Positions 55,386-64,000 of a DNA stretch of 64,000 nt are shown one piece after another. The stretch comes from Brytella acorum (lineage in GTDB: Bacteria > Pseudomonadota > Alphaproteobacteria > Acetobacterales > Acetobacteraceae): positions 1-64,000 of the forward strand of contig NZ_JARBJP010000007.1 in assembly GCF_029309905.1 (NCBI RefSeq), written 5' to 3'. The notes beneath the pieces were generated by a model that saw only the letters and a list, made by a program, of their open reading frames with translations, was not told the origin of the DNA and made no database searches. How positions within the stretch are numbered: position 1 is the stretch's first letter; the number at the start of each line of letters is the position of its first letter. The position numbers were made by a program, and so were the translations under genes.

Positions 55386-55701
55386 AACGAGGCTCCTTTT
55401 TAACAATAGCGGTCGCGTACAAAACACACGCGAAATCACGACTTTTAAGGATGAAGCTGACGCGGCATGCGTCGATTACCCGGCTAAAAGCGCCCACTGC
55501 CACCGCAAGAACGCTCAAACGGACAGAAATGCAAGAAAAAACGCTCTAGAAAGCCGGATGAATTGTAACGCCCGACGCGCCGAACCTCGACGCCCCGGGC
55601 TGTCCAGCCCCTCAAAACCCAGGCGGGACCACGGAATGGCGCGTCGTCGGGCCCCGCCTCCTCCTACCGGGAGGAAGCGGACCGACAACGCTCCGCGCGC
55701 C
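55386..55701. promoter_or_regulatory. cspA upstream region and mannitol dehydrogenase 3' region
   Basis: The 316 bases have no credible gene. The part nearest cspA (to about 55550) is its leader and promoter region; no clear promoter boxes were found. Near 55654-55680 a GC hairpin with an internal loop (CCGC/GCGG outer, CCTCC/GGAGG inner) lies just after the mannitol dehydrogenase stop and could end that transcript, although no T run follows. Confidence 0.4.
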
Positions 55702-57186
55702 TCAGGCCAGCGTCTCGAGGAGGCTTTTCAACACGGAAAGCGTGCCCGTATTGCGGATGCGCGCCACATCATCGGCAATCTGCGCCACCAGTGCCGGATG
55801 GGACCGGAACTCCACGTCCGCGAAGAGCGGAAGCGACACCAGGGCCTTGGCGGGATCGCGGCCCAGAGCCCGCGCCGTGACATCCAGATGCGGCTCGAAC
55901 GGATCGAACGCCTCGCCCCTGTCGTCCTGTCCGCCGAGATAGCGCAGGAAGCAGGCGATGCAGAAAGCAAGGCGACGCGTCTCGCCACCCTTCTCGAGGA
56001 TCGTCGCCAGAGTCGGCAGCAGGAAAGTCGGAAGCTTGCTGGCGCCGTCTCCCGTGATCCGCGACAGGCGGTCGCCCACGCGCGGATTGCTGAAGCGCGC
56101 CAGAATGGTGTCACGATACCGGCCGAGATCCATGCCTTTGGGCGCACTCAGGATAGGCATGACGTCGAACGTCATGAAGTCATGCACGAGCTTGTGGATG
56201 AGCGGATGCTCGACGGCGTCGCGAACCGATTCCAGCCCCGCGAGCTGGCCCGGATAGGCCAGCATCGAATGGGAGGCGTTGAGCATCCGGACCTTGGCCA
56301 GCTCATAGGGATGCACGTCATCCACAAGCTGGGCACCCACGATCTCAAGCGGCGGTCGCCCCTGACAGAACCGGTCCTCGATCACCCACTGGGCGAAATC
56401 TTCCGAGATGACCGGCAGACGGTCATGCACACCGCATTCCTCATTGACGCGATCCGCGTCGGGTTTGAGCACCGCGGGCGTGATCCGGTCCACCATGCAG
56501 CTCGGGAATGTGACATTGGCCTCGATCCAGTCCGCAAGACCGACATCGAGCGCACGGGCGTGGCCGAGAACGGCGGTATGCGCCACGACACCGTTATCGC
56601 GCAGATTGTCGCAGGACAGGACCGTGAACGGAGGCAATCCCGCATCCCGGCGGCGACGCAGGGCCTCGACGATGTAACCGAACGCCGATTTCGGCGCGTG
56701 CGGCGCGGCAAGTTCGGCCTGTGTCACCGGATTGGAGAGGTCGTATCCGCCTGTCCGGCTGTCCTGATTATAGCCACCTTCCGTGATCGTCATCGAGACG
56801 ATCCGGATCGAGGGATCGCTCATCAGATCCAGCACCGCCGCCGTGTCACGCGGCGCGAACAGATAGTCGACGAGGCTGCCGATCACCTGATGCGCGCTCG
56901 TCCCGTCCGGGGCATAGCGCGTCAGGGTATAGAGATCGTCCTGGGCCGGAAACGCCTCGATCTTCAGGCGCTCATTGGCGTCATCCAGCAGGCCGACACC
57001 GACGATCCCCCAGCTTTCCTGCCCTGCCTGTTCGAGCAGGCGGTCGATATACCAGGCCTGATGCGCGCGGTGAAAATTGCCGACGCTCAGATGGACGATA
57101 CCGGCCCGCACATGGCTCCGATCATACGCGAAGCGCCTGGTACGGGGGGGAATCTCGGCAAGAGTCGCGCTGTTGAGATCGATCAT
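55702..57186 (-). CDS. Long-chain mannitol dehydrogenase-family polyol dehydrogenase
   Basis: NAD(P)-dependent polyol dehydrogenase of 494 residues, probably mannitol to fructose, in the cytoplasm. Family features: GIVHLSVGNFHRAHQAWYID near the N-terminus, SMTITEGGYN, SCDNLRDNGVVAHTAVLGHA, and the catalytic-lysine region LAKVRMLNASHSMLAYPG. Fructuronate reductase and D-arabinitol dehydrogenase are close relatives. Soluble mannitol dehydrogenases are known in acetic acid bacteria. The ATG at 57186 is chosen over an upstream GTG-type frame. Direct repeats (57248-57275) upstream may bind a regulator. Confidence 0.88.
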   Translation of the reverse strand: MIDLNSATLAEIPPRTRRFAYDRSHVRAGIVHLSVGNFHRAHQAWYIDRLLEQAGQESWGIVGVGLLDDANERLKIEAFPAQDDLYTLTRYAPDGTSAHQVIGSLVDYLFAPRDTAAVLDLMSDPSIRIVSMTITEGGYNQDSRTGGYDLSNPVTQAELAAPHAPKSAFGYIVEALRRRRDAGLPPFTVLSCDNLRDNGVVAHTAVLGHARALDVGLADWIEANVTFPSCMVDRITPAVLKPDADRVNEECGVHDRLPVISEDFAQWVIEDRFCQGRPPLEIVGAQLVDDVHPYELAKVRMLNASHSMLAYPGQLAGLESVRDAVEHPLIHKLVHDFMTFDVMPILSAPKGMDLGRYRDTILARFSNPRVGDRLSRITGDGASKLPTFLLPTLATILEKGGETRRLAFCIACFLRYLGGQDDRGEAFDPFEPHLDVTARALGRDPAKALVSLPLFADVEFRSHPALVAQIADDVARIRNTGTLSVLKSLLETLA

Positions 57187-57247
57187 GGTCTGTCCTGTTC
57201 CACCATGGCGGTCTGAAAGCCGCCCGGGCGATGTCGTGCGCAGAGGA

Positions 57248-57275
57248 TTCGGGCGCAAAAAATTTCGGGCGCAAA
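57248..57275. repeat. 12-bp direct repeat with 16-bp spacing upstream of mannitol dehydrogenase
   Basis: TTCGGGCGCAAA occurs exactly twice, at 57248-57259 and 57264-57275, start-to-start distance 16 bases, in the 242-base gap between the divergent mannitol dehydrogenase and flavoprotein genes. The first copy begins 62 bases upstream of the dehydrogenase ATG. Placement suits an operator for a regulator that binds tandem half-sites, but slippage is possible. Confidence 0.8.
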
Positions 57276-57428
57276 GACGGTGCCCCGCCCCTCGCGCGGC
57301 ACTCAAAAGCGATTTTTTCCTGTTCGCACAAGTGAAATCGAGGCTAACCGGCGCTTCACTATCTGGGCGCGGCGAACCAGACTTCGACGGTTGGCAAAAG
57401 ACGCGACACAGGCGAGATAGTTGCGCCG

Positions 57429-58673
57429 ATGTCTCACGCTTCCACCCTTTCCGTCACCGCCCCCCGGATCGCCGTCATCGGCGCCGGCCCCGCCGGGCTG
57501 TTCGCCGCCGAAATCCTCTCCGGCGCGGGGCTGCGTGTGACCGTGTACGACCGCATGACGCACCCGGCGCGAAAATTCCTCATGGCTGGCGCCAGCGGCC
57601 TCAATCTCACCCATGCCGAACCGCTCGAAACGTTCCTGACGCGCTATGGGCACGCCCGGCCTTCTCTCGAAGCGGCGATCCGTGCCTTCCCGCCCGAGGC
57701 CCTGCGGGCATGGGCGGAGGCGCTTGGCCAGAGCTGCTTCACCGGCAGCAGCGGGAGGGTCTTTCCCAATGCCATGAAGGCTTCGCCATTATTGCGCGCA
57801 TGGCTGGAGCGGCTGGAAAAGCGCGGCGTCACATTCGCACCGCGCCACAGATGGACAGGCTGGTCCCGGGAAAGTCCGGTGTTCGATACGCCCGAGGGCC
57901 GGGTTTCGAGCCGCGCGGATGCGACCCTTCTGGCCCTGGGCGGCGCTTCATGGTCGCGGCTCGGATCGGACGGCGCCTGGATCACCCTGTTGCCGGACAG
58001 CGATATCGCCCCTTTCGCACCCTCGAATTGCGGCTTCCTGCCGAAATGGACGCGCGAGGAGTTCGAGCGCTGGGACGGCGCGGTGCTCAGCGGCATCGCC
58101 CTGCGTTACGGCAATCGCACTCATCGCGGCGATCTCAGCTTCACGCGCCACGGAATCGAGGGTGCGCCGATCTATGCCCTGTCCGGCCCGATACGGGATG
58201 CCATCGCCACACAGGGCGGAGCCATCGCCTTCGTCGATCTCCGACCGGGCACGACCGAGCCGTCCCTCGCGACCCGGCTCGGACAGATGCGCCCGCGCGA
58301 AAGCCTCGCCAACCGCCTCCGCAAAGGCGCGGGTCTGTCGCCTCTCGCCCGCGCGATCCTGCATGAAGCCTCCCGTCATGAGAGCGTCCCGGCGTCGGAC
58401 CCCGGCGCTCTCGCCGCGCGTATCAAGAACGCCCCGTTACGGCTGACCGCGCCTGAAGCGATGGATCGCGCCATTTCGGTCGCGGGTGGCCTGCGCTTCG
58501 AAGCGCTGGACCAGCACTTCATGCTGCGTAATCGGCCCGGCGTGTTTGCCGCGGGCGAAATGCTGGACTGGGAAGCGCCCACGGGCGGCTATCTGTTGCA
58601 GGGCTGTTTCTCGACCGCACGGGCCGCCGCGAACGGTCTTGTCGCATGGCTGAAAGCGCATCCGAAAGGCTGA
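57429..58673 (+). CDS. NAD(P)/FAD-dependent oxidoreductase (HI0933/BaiN-like flavoprotein)
   Basis: Flavoprotein of 414 residues. The FAD dinucleotide-binding motif AVIGAGPAGLFAAEILSGAG is near residue 10, followed by GASGLNLTHAEPLE and GRVFPNAMKASPLLRAWLE. The C-terminal FAD segment is GVFAAGEMLDWEAPTGGYLL with LLQGCFSTARAAANGL. This matches the HI0933/YhiN (TIGR03862-type) family, whose substrate is generally unknown. No signal peptide. Divergent from mannitol dehydrogenase; 31 bases ahead of the HerA-like gene. Confidence 0.9.
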   Translation: MSHASTLSVTAPRIAVIGAGPAGLFAAEILSGAGLRVTVYDRMTHPARKFLMAGASGLNLTHAEPLETFLTRYGHARPSLEAAIRAFPPEALRAWAEALGQSCFTGSSGRVFPNAMKASPLLRAWLERLEKRGVTFAPRHRWTGWSRESPVFDTPEGRVSSRADATLLALGGASWSRLGSDGAWITLLPDSDIAPFAPSNCGFLPKWTREEFERWDGAVLSGIALRYGNRTHRGDLSFTRHGIEGAPIYALSGPIRDAIATQGGAIAFVDLRPGTTEPSLATRLGQMRPRESLANRLRKGAGLSPLARAILHEASRHESVPASDPGALAARIKNAPLRLTAPEAMDRAISVAGGLRFEALDQHFMLRNRPGVFAAGEMLDWEAPTGGYLLQGCFSTARAAANGLVAWLKAHPKG

Positions 58674-58704
58674 CTTGCGCGCCCGTTTCCTGTAGGACGC
58701 GCCC

Positions 58705-60147
58705 ATGACCGTATCCATTGCCCTTGGTCGCGGCCGCGACGGCGCGGACGTGCCGCTCGACCTGCCCGAACTTCTGGCCACCCGCCTTCTGGTGCAGGGG
58801 AACTCCGGCTCGGGCAAATCGCATCTCCTGCGCCGCCTGCTCGAACAGACCGCAAGCCTCGTGCAACAAGCGATCATCGATCCCGAGGGCGATTTCGTCA
58901 CGCTCGCCGCCCGGTACGGCCATCTCGTCATTGACGGCGCCGAGCAGACGGAGGCCACTCTACGCGCCGCCGGTGAGCGCGCGCGCGTTCACCGCGCCTC
59001 GGTCGTGCTCAATCTCGAATCCCTGGATGCCGAAATGCAGTTGCGCGCCGCGGGCTCGTTCCTCAACGGCCTGTTCGACGCCCCTCGCGAACACTGGTAT
59101 CCGGTTCTGGTGGTCGTGGACGAGGCGCAGCTTTTCGCGCCCGTTGCGAGCGGCGACACGTCGGACGAGGCGCGGCGTCTTTCACTGGGCGCGATGACCA
59201 ATCTCATGTGCCGTGGGCGCAAGCGCGGCCTGGCGGGCATCATCGCGACGCAGCGACTGGCGAAGCTTGCCAAGAACGTCGCGGCCGAGGCTTCGAATTT
59301 CCTGATGGGCCGCACCTTCCTCGATATCGACATGGCGCGCGCCGCCGATCTTCTCGGCATGGAACGCCGGACGGCCGAGGCCTTTCGGGATCTCGCGCGC
59401 GGCCAGTTCATGGCGCTCGGTCCGGCGCTGTCGCGGCGCCCCGTGATGGTCAGCATCGGCGCCGTCGAGACCGCCAGCCATGCGACCGGCCCGAAGCTCG
59501 CCCCGTTCGAAGCCATGGACGCGACCGAAATGCGCGACCTGATCCTCGAACCGGTCGAATCCTTCACGCCCCGTCCGCGCGAGCGTCGCACCCCCGCGCC
59601 CGACCTGCTGGCTCAGCTCGACGCCTTCGCCGCCGACCGCCCCGCCAGCATGGTCGCCCCCGATGCCCCCCCGTCGAAGGATGCGGACCGGGACACGTTA
59701 TGGCGGCTGGTCTCGGACGTCACCGCCGAACCCGACGCGGATTATCGTCCTCTGGCCACGCTCTATCAGGACTTTCAGCTCCGGGCGCGGATTGAAGGAC
59801 TGGGACGGGACGCGCTGGACATGCCCCGATTCCGCATGTTGCTGGCCACCGTCCGCTCGGGAATCGAAGCCGAACGCGCCCGGAGCGAACCATGGCTTCA
59901 GGCGGAAACCATCGCCAGCACCCTGCCGGAAGACGTGCAGGGGCTGGCACTTCTGCTGGCACGCGCCGCGATGGACGGCCTTCCCTGCCCCGATGACGCG
60001 GCGCTGGCACGCGCCTACGCCACACATTCCCTCGGACGGGCACGGCGGCAACTGGCCTATCTCGAGGAACGCCAGATCATCGTCGTGCGCGAAGACGGGC
60101 CGCACCGGCGCGTCGCTTTCGTCGGTCTCGGCTGGCAGACGGCCTGA
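58705..60147 (+). CDS. HerA/DUF87-like ATP-binding protein
   Basis: FtsK-HerA superfamily ATPase of 480 residues. Walker A is GNSGSGKS (residues 32-39), Walker B is PVLVVVDEAQLFAP, and an arginine-rich block MCRGRKRGLAGIIATQRLAK follows, as in bacterial HerA-like ATPases. The last ~150 residues are a separate Ala/Arg-rich domain. HerA works with NurA in archaeal DNA-end resection; no NurA-like gene is visible here, so the role is open. It is followed by dnaB after 65 bases. Confidence 0.85.
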   Translation: MTVSIALGRGRDGADVPLDLPELLATRLLVQGNSGSGKSHLLRRLLEQTASLVQQAIIDPEGDFVTLAARYGHLVIDGAEQTEATLRAAGERARVHRASVVLNLESLDAEMQLRAAGSFLNGLFDAPREHWYPVLVVVDEAQLFAPVASGDTSDEARRLSLGAMTNLMCRGRKRGLAGIIATQRLAKLAKNVAAEASNFLMGRTFLDIDMARAADLLGMERRTAEAFRDLARGQFMALGPALSRRPVMVSIGAVETASHATGPKLAPFEAMDATEMRDLILEPVESFTPRPRERRTPAPDLLAQLDAFAADRPASMVAPDAPPSKDADRDTLWRLVSDVTAEPDADYRPLATLYQDFQLRARIEGLGRDALDMPRFRMLLATVRSGIEAERARSEPWLQAETIASTLPEDVQGLALLLARAAMDGLPCPDDAALARAYATHSLGRARRQLAYLEERQIIVVREDGPHRRVAFVGLGWQTA

Positions 60148-60212
60148 TCTCCCCCCGCGAGAGCTTTCAGGCTCCCGTCGCGAATCATCCCGACGCATGA
60201 TAGAAATAGCGG

Positions 60213-61730
60213 GTGAACATGATCGACACCCCCTCCGCTCCTCCCCATCCCGCCGACTCCAGCGACGGCCTGACAGCCATGCTGCGCCGTTCGCCGCCCG
60301 CCAATATCGAGGCGGAGCAAGCGCTCCTCGGCGCGCTGCTCACCAACAACAAGGCGTATGAACGGGTTTCGGACTTCCTGATCCCGGCGCATTTCGCCGA
60401 TCCGGTCAATGGCAGGATCTATGAAGCCATAGCGCGCCGCATCGATCGCGGCAGCCTCGCCGATCCCATCACCATGCGCGCCGAATTCGAGCATAGCGGC
60501 GTGCTCGACGATGTGGGCGGCACCAGCTACCTCGCGCGGCTCCTTGGCGCCATGGTCGGCATCGTGAACGCAGGCGATTACGGACGCGCCATTCATGACG
60601 CCTGGATTCGCCGCGAATTGATCGATATCGGCGAAACCGTCGTCAACAATGCTTACGGCACCGCGGATGGCACGGACGGCACGACGCAGATCGGCATCGC
60701 CGAGGAAACGCTTTTCAAGCTCGCCACGGACAAGGGTCAGGATGGTGGCTTCGTCACCTTCGAACAGGCCCTCACCGGCGCGCTGGAAGTGGCGGAGCTG
60801 GCCTACAAGCGCACCGGCGACGTCAGCGGCCTGACATCCGGCCTGCGGGACTTCGACAAGAAGACCGGCGGGCTGCATCCGTCGGATCTGCTGATCCTCG
60901 CGGGTCGTCCCGCCATGGGAAAGACGGCGCTGGCCACCAAGATCGCCTTCTCGGCGGCCAGGGCTCTCCAGCGCGAGGCCGAAGACCAGAATCGCAAGCC
61001 CTCCGGCGCGGTCGCGATTTTTTCGCTGGAAATGTCGTCCGAACAGCTTGCCACACGTATTTTGTCCGAACAGGCCGAAGTGTCGGGCGAGCGGATCCGG
61101 CGCGGCGATATCGGCGCCAGGGAGTTCGACCGTTTCGTGCGCGTCTCGCGGGAACTGGCCACGCTGCCGCTCCAGATCGACGACACTCCGGCCATTTCGC
61201 TCTCCGCGATGCGCACGCGCTGTCGGCGTCTCAAGCGCACAAAAGGCCTGAGCCTCGTCGTGGTGGACTACCTTCAGCTCATGCGCCCGGCGCTTGGCAC
61301 ACGCCCGGACAGCCGCGTCCTCGAAATCTCGATGATCACGCAGGGCCTCAAGGCCATTGCCAAGGAATTCGAGGTGCCTGTCATCGCGCTGTCCCAGCTT
61401 TCCCGTCAGGTCGAATCCCGCGAAGACAAACGACCGATGCTGTCAGATCTGCGTGAATCCGGCTCGATCGAGCAGGATGCCGATGCCGTCATGTTCGTCT
61501 ATCGCGACGAATATTATCTCCAGCAGCGCATGCCCAAGGACAGCGCCTATGACAGCATGGACAAATATCAGACCGCCGTCGAAGAATGGCAGCGCAAGAT
61601 GGCGCTGGTCCACAACAAGGCGGAACTGATCCTCGAAAAGCAGCGTCATGGACCGACCGGCACGATCCCGCTCTACTTCGAGGGCGAATTCACGCGCTTC
61701 GGCGACCTGGATACCCATCACGACGCATGA
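60213..61730 (+). CDS. dnaB: Replicative DNA helicase DnaB
   Basis: Hexameric fork helicase of about 505 residues. The N-terminal DnaB domain (~30-130: ANIEAEQALLGALLTNNKAY) precedes the RecA-like core with Walker A GRPAMGKT (231-238), IFSLEMSSEQLATRIL, Walker B VVVDYLQLM, and SQLSRQVESREDKRPMLSDL / ESGSIEQDADAVMFVYRDEY. No intein. The frame opens with GTG at 60213 and an ATG two codons later (60219); either may be used. It is convergent with the HU gene. Confidence 0.96.
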   Translation: MNMIDTPSAPPHPADSSDGLTAMLRRSPPANIEAEQALLGALLTNNKAYERVSDFLIPAHFADPVNGRIYEAIARRIDRGSLADPITMRAEFEHSGVLDDVGGTSYLARLLGAMVGIVNAGDYGRAIHDAWIRRELIDIGETVVNNAYGTADGTDGTTQIGIAEETLFKLATDKGQDGGFVTFEQALTGALEVAELAYKRTGDVSGLTSGLRDFDKKTGGLHPSDLLILAGRPAMGKTALATKIAFSAARALQREAEDQNRKPSGAVAIFSLEMSSEQLATRILSEQAEVSGERIRRGDIGAREFDRFVRVSRELATLPLQIDDTPAISLSAMRTRCRRLKRTKGLSLVVVDYLQLMRPALGTRPDSRVLEISMITQGLKAIAKEFEVPVIALSQLSRQVESREDKRPMLSDLRESGSIEQDADAVMFVYRDEYYLQQRMPKDSAYDSMDKYQTAVEEWQRKMALVHNKAELILEKQRHGPTGTIPLYFEGEFTRFGDLDTHHDA

Positions 61731-61765
61731 TCATGACCAGCCTCCCGCGCTGGCCGGCCTCCCGT

Positions 61766-62035
61766 TCAGACGGCCTTTCGCAAATTGGGACTGGCCTTGA
61801 ACCGTACGGTCTTGCGCGCCTTCACCTTGACGGACTCGCCGGTGCGCGGGTTCAGCGCCTTGCGCGCCTTGAGCTTGTGAACCGTGAACGTCCCGAAAGA
61901 CGGAAGCGTGAATTTTCCTTCTTTCTTCAAATCCGCGACGATGGCAGCCAGCAGGTCCGTGGCGGCCTGATTGGCGGCAACGCCGGTGCACTGCATGGAA
62001 TCCTGGATAACGGCAGTGATAAAAGCCTTGCTCAT
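61766..62035 (-). CDS. hup: HU-family DNA-binding protein
   Basis: Nucleoid protein of 89 residues. N-terminal helices (MSKAFITAVIQDSMQCTGVA) precede the beta-saddle FTLPSFGTFTVHKLKARKAL and the DNA-binding arm GRNPRTGE-like ALNPRTGESVKVKARKTVRF, ending FKASPNLRKAV. An AAGGA lies ten bases ahead of the ATG. A small inverted repeat CAAAC/GTTTG (62071-62075, 62083-62087) lies in its leader. A paralogue of the HupA/B type rather than IHF is favoured by the arm sequence. Confidence 0.93.
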   Translation of the reverse strand: MSKAFITAVIQDSMQCTGVAANQAATDLLAAIVADLKKEGKFTLPSFGTFTVHKLKARKALNPRTGESVKVKARKTVRFKASPNLRKAV

Positions 62036-62160
62036 AGAGGTCCGATCCTTGGCGATGCAGTCAGTCCGTCAAACAATAAAGGTTTGATACCGGAACATAC
62101 TGACACAGGAACCAAATTTGTATCTTTTTTTCCGGCATTATCACGCAAAGAACCCAAGTA

Positions 62161-63051
62161 ATGACAGCGACCTGTCTTTTTGCACATTATGACCCGGTCC
62201 CCACCATCGCGCCCCAGACGCAGCACCTGCTGCGACAGATCGTCGAGTGCGGCTACCGCGTACATGTCGCCCTCTCGGGTCATGACGACGCCTTGCTGGA
62301 CGTGGCGAAGCGTATGTTTCCCGGTCTGCCCATCACCTTCCACCTGCGACCCAACGCGGGGCTCGACTTCGGGGCATGGCAGGATCTGATCGCCAAAGGC
62401 GTCACGGAGGGGGCGACGGAAATCCTGCTGGCCAATGACAGCGTATTCGGCCCCCTGACGCCCCTGCCGCCGCTGGTCAGGCGTATGCGCGCCCGAAACA
62501 CCGACGTCTGGGGTATGGTCGCCTCACGCGCCGTCGTCGATCATATCCAATCGTGGTTCATCGCGTTCAGCGCGGAAAGTTTCGCCCACCCTGCCGTCCG
62601 GCGCATTTTCGAACAGCCCTTCGCGGACATGACCAAGGAGGAAATCGTTCTTCACGGCGAACTCGGGCTCGGCCTCGCCCTGAAAGCCGCAGGACTGCGC
62701 GTCCAGGCGGCATGGGAGCCGAAACGCGGTCTGGCGAAGCTTCTTGCCACCAATCCGATGCACACCGACTGGCGTGCCGTCCTGAAATCCGGGCGCGTCC
62801 CATTCATCAAAACCGAACTTCTGCGCGACAACCCCAGCGGAATTCCGGACACGCAGGACTGGCGCAAACTCATACCCGACCCCGCATTTTTCAATCCGGC
62901 CTGGATCGACGCCTATCTCGCTTCCCATCCGCCACGTCCGGGTGTGCGACACGCAACATGGCGCGGCCGCCTCGTTCAGGCCGTCGCCGCCGAGGACCGG
63001 TGGTCGAGCCTCGCCCGTTTTGCAGCCGCTTCCCTCAGAACACGATCGTAA
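62161..63051 (+). CDS. Rhamnan synthesis F (RgpF)-like protein
   Basis: The 296-residue protein resembles the RgpF family of polysaccharide synthesis proteins. Features include the N-terminal LFAHYDPVPTIAPQTQHLL, RPNAGLDFGAWQDLIAKG, ILLANDSVFGPLTPLPPLV, and the C-terminal LRDNPSGIPDTQDWRKLI. These proteins occur in O-antigen and rhamnan clusters and probably act in glycan chain assembly in the cytoplasm or at the membrane. It begins directly after the HU leader and overlaps the convergent glycosyltransferase gene by 76 bases. Confidence 0.82.
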   Translation: MTATCLFAHYDPVPTIAPQTQHLLRQIVECGYRVHVALSGHDDALLDVAKRMFPGLPITFHLRPNAGLDFGAWQDLIAKGVTEGATEILLANDSVFGPLTPLPPLVRRMRARNTDVWGMVASRAVVDHIQSWFIAFSAESFAHPAVRRIFEQPFADMTKEEIVLHGELGLGLALKAAGLRVQAAWEPKRGLAKLLATNPMHTDWRAVLKSGRVPFIKTELLRDNPSGIPDTQDWRKLIPDPAFFNPAWIDAYLASHPPRPGVRHATWRGRLVQAVAAEDRWSSLARFAAASLRTRS

Positions 63052-64000
63052 AAGGCGCTCAACTCACGAGCCTGGGTATCGTAATCCGACAACTGGTCCT
63101 TGAGCGGGTTCGTGTATGTATCGAACTCCCCGACCCGGCCGATGAGCGTGCCCATGGCGTCGGCCAGAGCCTGGGGATGACCGTTCAACGGGATGAGCGT
63201 GCCATTGACGCCGTCCGTGATCGGTTCCGCCTGCCCTCCCGGACTGGTGCTCACCACCCAGACGTCCCGTGCAAGCGCTTCGCGCACGGTCAGGCCGAAA
63301 CTTTCCTTCCATTGTGAGGGAAACAGCAGGACGTCGATCTCGTCATAGAACGCGTCCATGGTGTCCTGCGTATAGGCCGCCACGACGCGCAGTTCACCGC
63401 GAATGCCCCAGTCGACCCGATCTATCGAGTGAAAACCCAGATTGATCTTGTTATCGACGAGCGTCAGGGACCAGGCATTCTCCTCCAGCATGGCCGCCGC
63501 GCGCTTGAGCACACCGTAACCTTTGATATTTTCCGTCCCTCCCACGAACCCGAAGCGCAGCGGAGCCCCTGGAACACGCGCTTTGCGGGGCCGGGTCGGC
63601 CACCGGAAGCCGTTGCGATGAAGGGCTATTTTCTCGGGATCGACGCCATTGGCCACATAGAGCGCCCGATGCGTCTCGGACGGACTCAGCAGCAGGGCGG
63701 CGTTGCGCAGACCATGACGCATGACCGCTGCCCGGCTTTCGAGATGGGCCGCGCCCTTGACGCACTCCTGACAGATCCGCAGGTCTATTTTCTTCTGGAA
63801 ACAGTAACGTCCGTCTTCCCTGACCATGAACTGACGATCGCAAAGCCACCATGCGTCATGCAGGGTCAGGACATACGGAACGCCGCGCTCCTCGCACGCC
63901 CTGAGCAGCCCGACGCCGAGTCCCTGCAGAGCGTGGATATGCACCAGATCGGGCCGGAAAACATCGATCCACTCCGCGAAAACCGCGGCGGCTTCGGGAT
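62976..64000 (-). CDS. GT4-family glycosyltransferase (5' end outside window)
   Basis: Glycosyltransferase of the GT-B fold. The frame stays open to the window edge: upstream of a GTG at 63944 it continues with FAEWIDVFRPDLVHIHALQG, which is normal family sequence, so the gene starts beyond 64000. Seen here: LVHIHALQGLGVG, LTLHDAWWLCDRQ with a cysteine-rich segment (RICQECVKG), FVGGTENIKGYGVLKRAAAM, and the nucleotide-sugar-binding LLFPSQWKESFGLTVREALA. At least 341 residues. Together with the RgpF-like gene it suggests the start of a surface-polysaccharide region to the right. Confidence 0.9.
   Translation of the reverse strand, partial: PEAAAVFAEWIDVFRPDLVHIHALQGLGVGLLRACEERGVPYVLTLHDAWWLCDRQFMVREDGRYCFQKKIDLRICQECVKGAAHLESRAAVMRHGLRNAALLLSPSETHRALYVANGVDPEKIALHRNGFRWPTRPRKARVPGAPLRFGFVGGTENIKGYGVLKRAAAMLEENAWSLTLVDNKINLGFHSIDRVDWGIRGELRVVAAYTQDTMDAFYDEIDVLLFPSQWKESFGLTVREALARDVWVVSTSPGGQAEPITDGVNGTLIPLNGHPQALADAMGTLIGRVGEFDTYTNPLKDQLSDYDTQARELSAFYDRVLREAAAKRARLDHRSSAATA

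Noticed and set aside
55333-57216. 627-codon open frame antisense to mannitol dehydrogenase
   Set aside because: Antisense shadow of a well-supported gene; the sequence has no recognisable domain.
1-64000. CRISPR arrays, insertion sequences, prophage, rRNA operons
   Set aside because: No array of regularly spaced repeats with spacers, no transposase or phage protein, and no rRNA-like sequence was seen on either strand. The short tandem repeats reported have only 2-3 units and no spacers.

Overview
The window looks like a stretch of chromosome from a high-GC alphaproteobacterium, most likely an acetic acid bacterium (Acetobacteraceae). The reasons are gene order (rpmH-rnpA-yidD-yidC-engB-argB; rpoZ-rsh-acpS-lepB-rnc-era), an AroK-AroB fusion, a GNAT-Nudix fusion, a long-chain mannitol dehydrogenase and alphaproteobacterial-style proteins. 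The family is an inference from context; no marker sequence was searched. I see no transposase, phage gene, CRISPR array, rRNA or tRNA. Coding density is high, and many genes overlap by 1-8 bases, which implies translational coupling.

Layout. 1-5.8 kb: a degenerate GGDEF protein (+), then the minus-strand ribosome/membrane-insertion cluster rpmH-rnpA-yidD-yidC-engB-argB. 5.9-6.6 kb: an orphan histidine-kinase DHp-like mini-protein (+) and glyoxalase I (-). 6.6-25.1 kb: one almost unbroken minus-strand block, transcribed rpoZ -> rsh -> acpS -> lepB -> rnc -> era -> pyrH -> frr -> uppS -> cdsA -> dxr -> rseP -> bamA -> skp -> lpxD -> fabZ -> lpxA -> lpxI. It joins (p)ppGpp control, protein export, isoprenoid carrier and phospholipid precursor synthesis, outer-membrane protein assembly and lipid A synthesis.

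25.2-32 kb (+ strand mainly): a NYN-domain nuclease coupled to a uracil-DNA-glycosylase-like protein, a beta-hydroxyacid dehydrogenase, Fe/Mn superoxide dismutase, yajC (-), a DUF815 ATPase, a Rieske oxygenase and the GNAT-Nudix fusion. 32-39.4 kb: a large TonB-dependent receptor behind an AT-rich leader, an SMP-30/gluconolactonase-like protein, a CinA/MoaB-like protein, and accA, xerD and a small membrane protein. 39.4-50.9 kb: aroKB, ompA behind a strongly structured leader, a GtrA-like protein, alaS, a beta-carbonic anhydrase coupled to a secreted endonuclease/phosphatase, a zinc metallopeptidase, and a Nudix-mtnK pair. 50.9-64 kb: two divergent exported peptidases (DUF885 and S9), a cold-shock protein, mannitol dehydrogenase, a flavoprotein, a HerA-like ATPase, dnaB, HU and two polysaccharide genes, the last cut by the window edge.

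The window is mostly housekeeping. The least explained signals are: short direct repeats of 16-bp period in three separate intergenic regions; nested inverted repeats in the ompA and sodB leaders; an exported nuclease-like gene with no ATG/GTG/TTG start; the coupled NYN/UDG-like pair; and the free-standing DHp-like protein.
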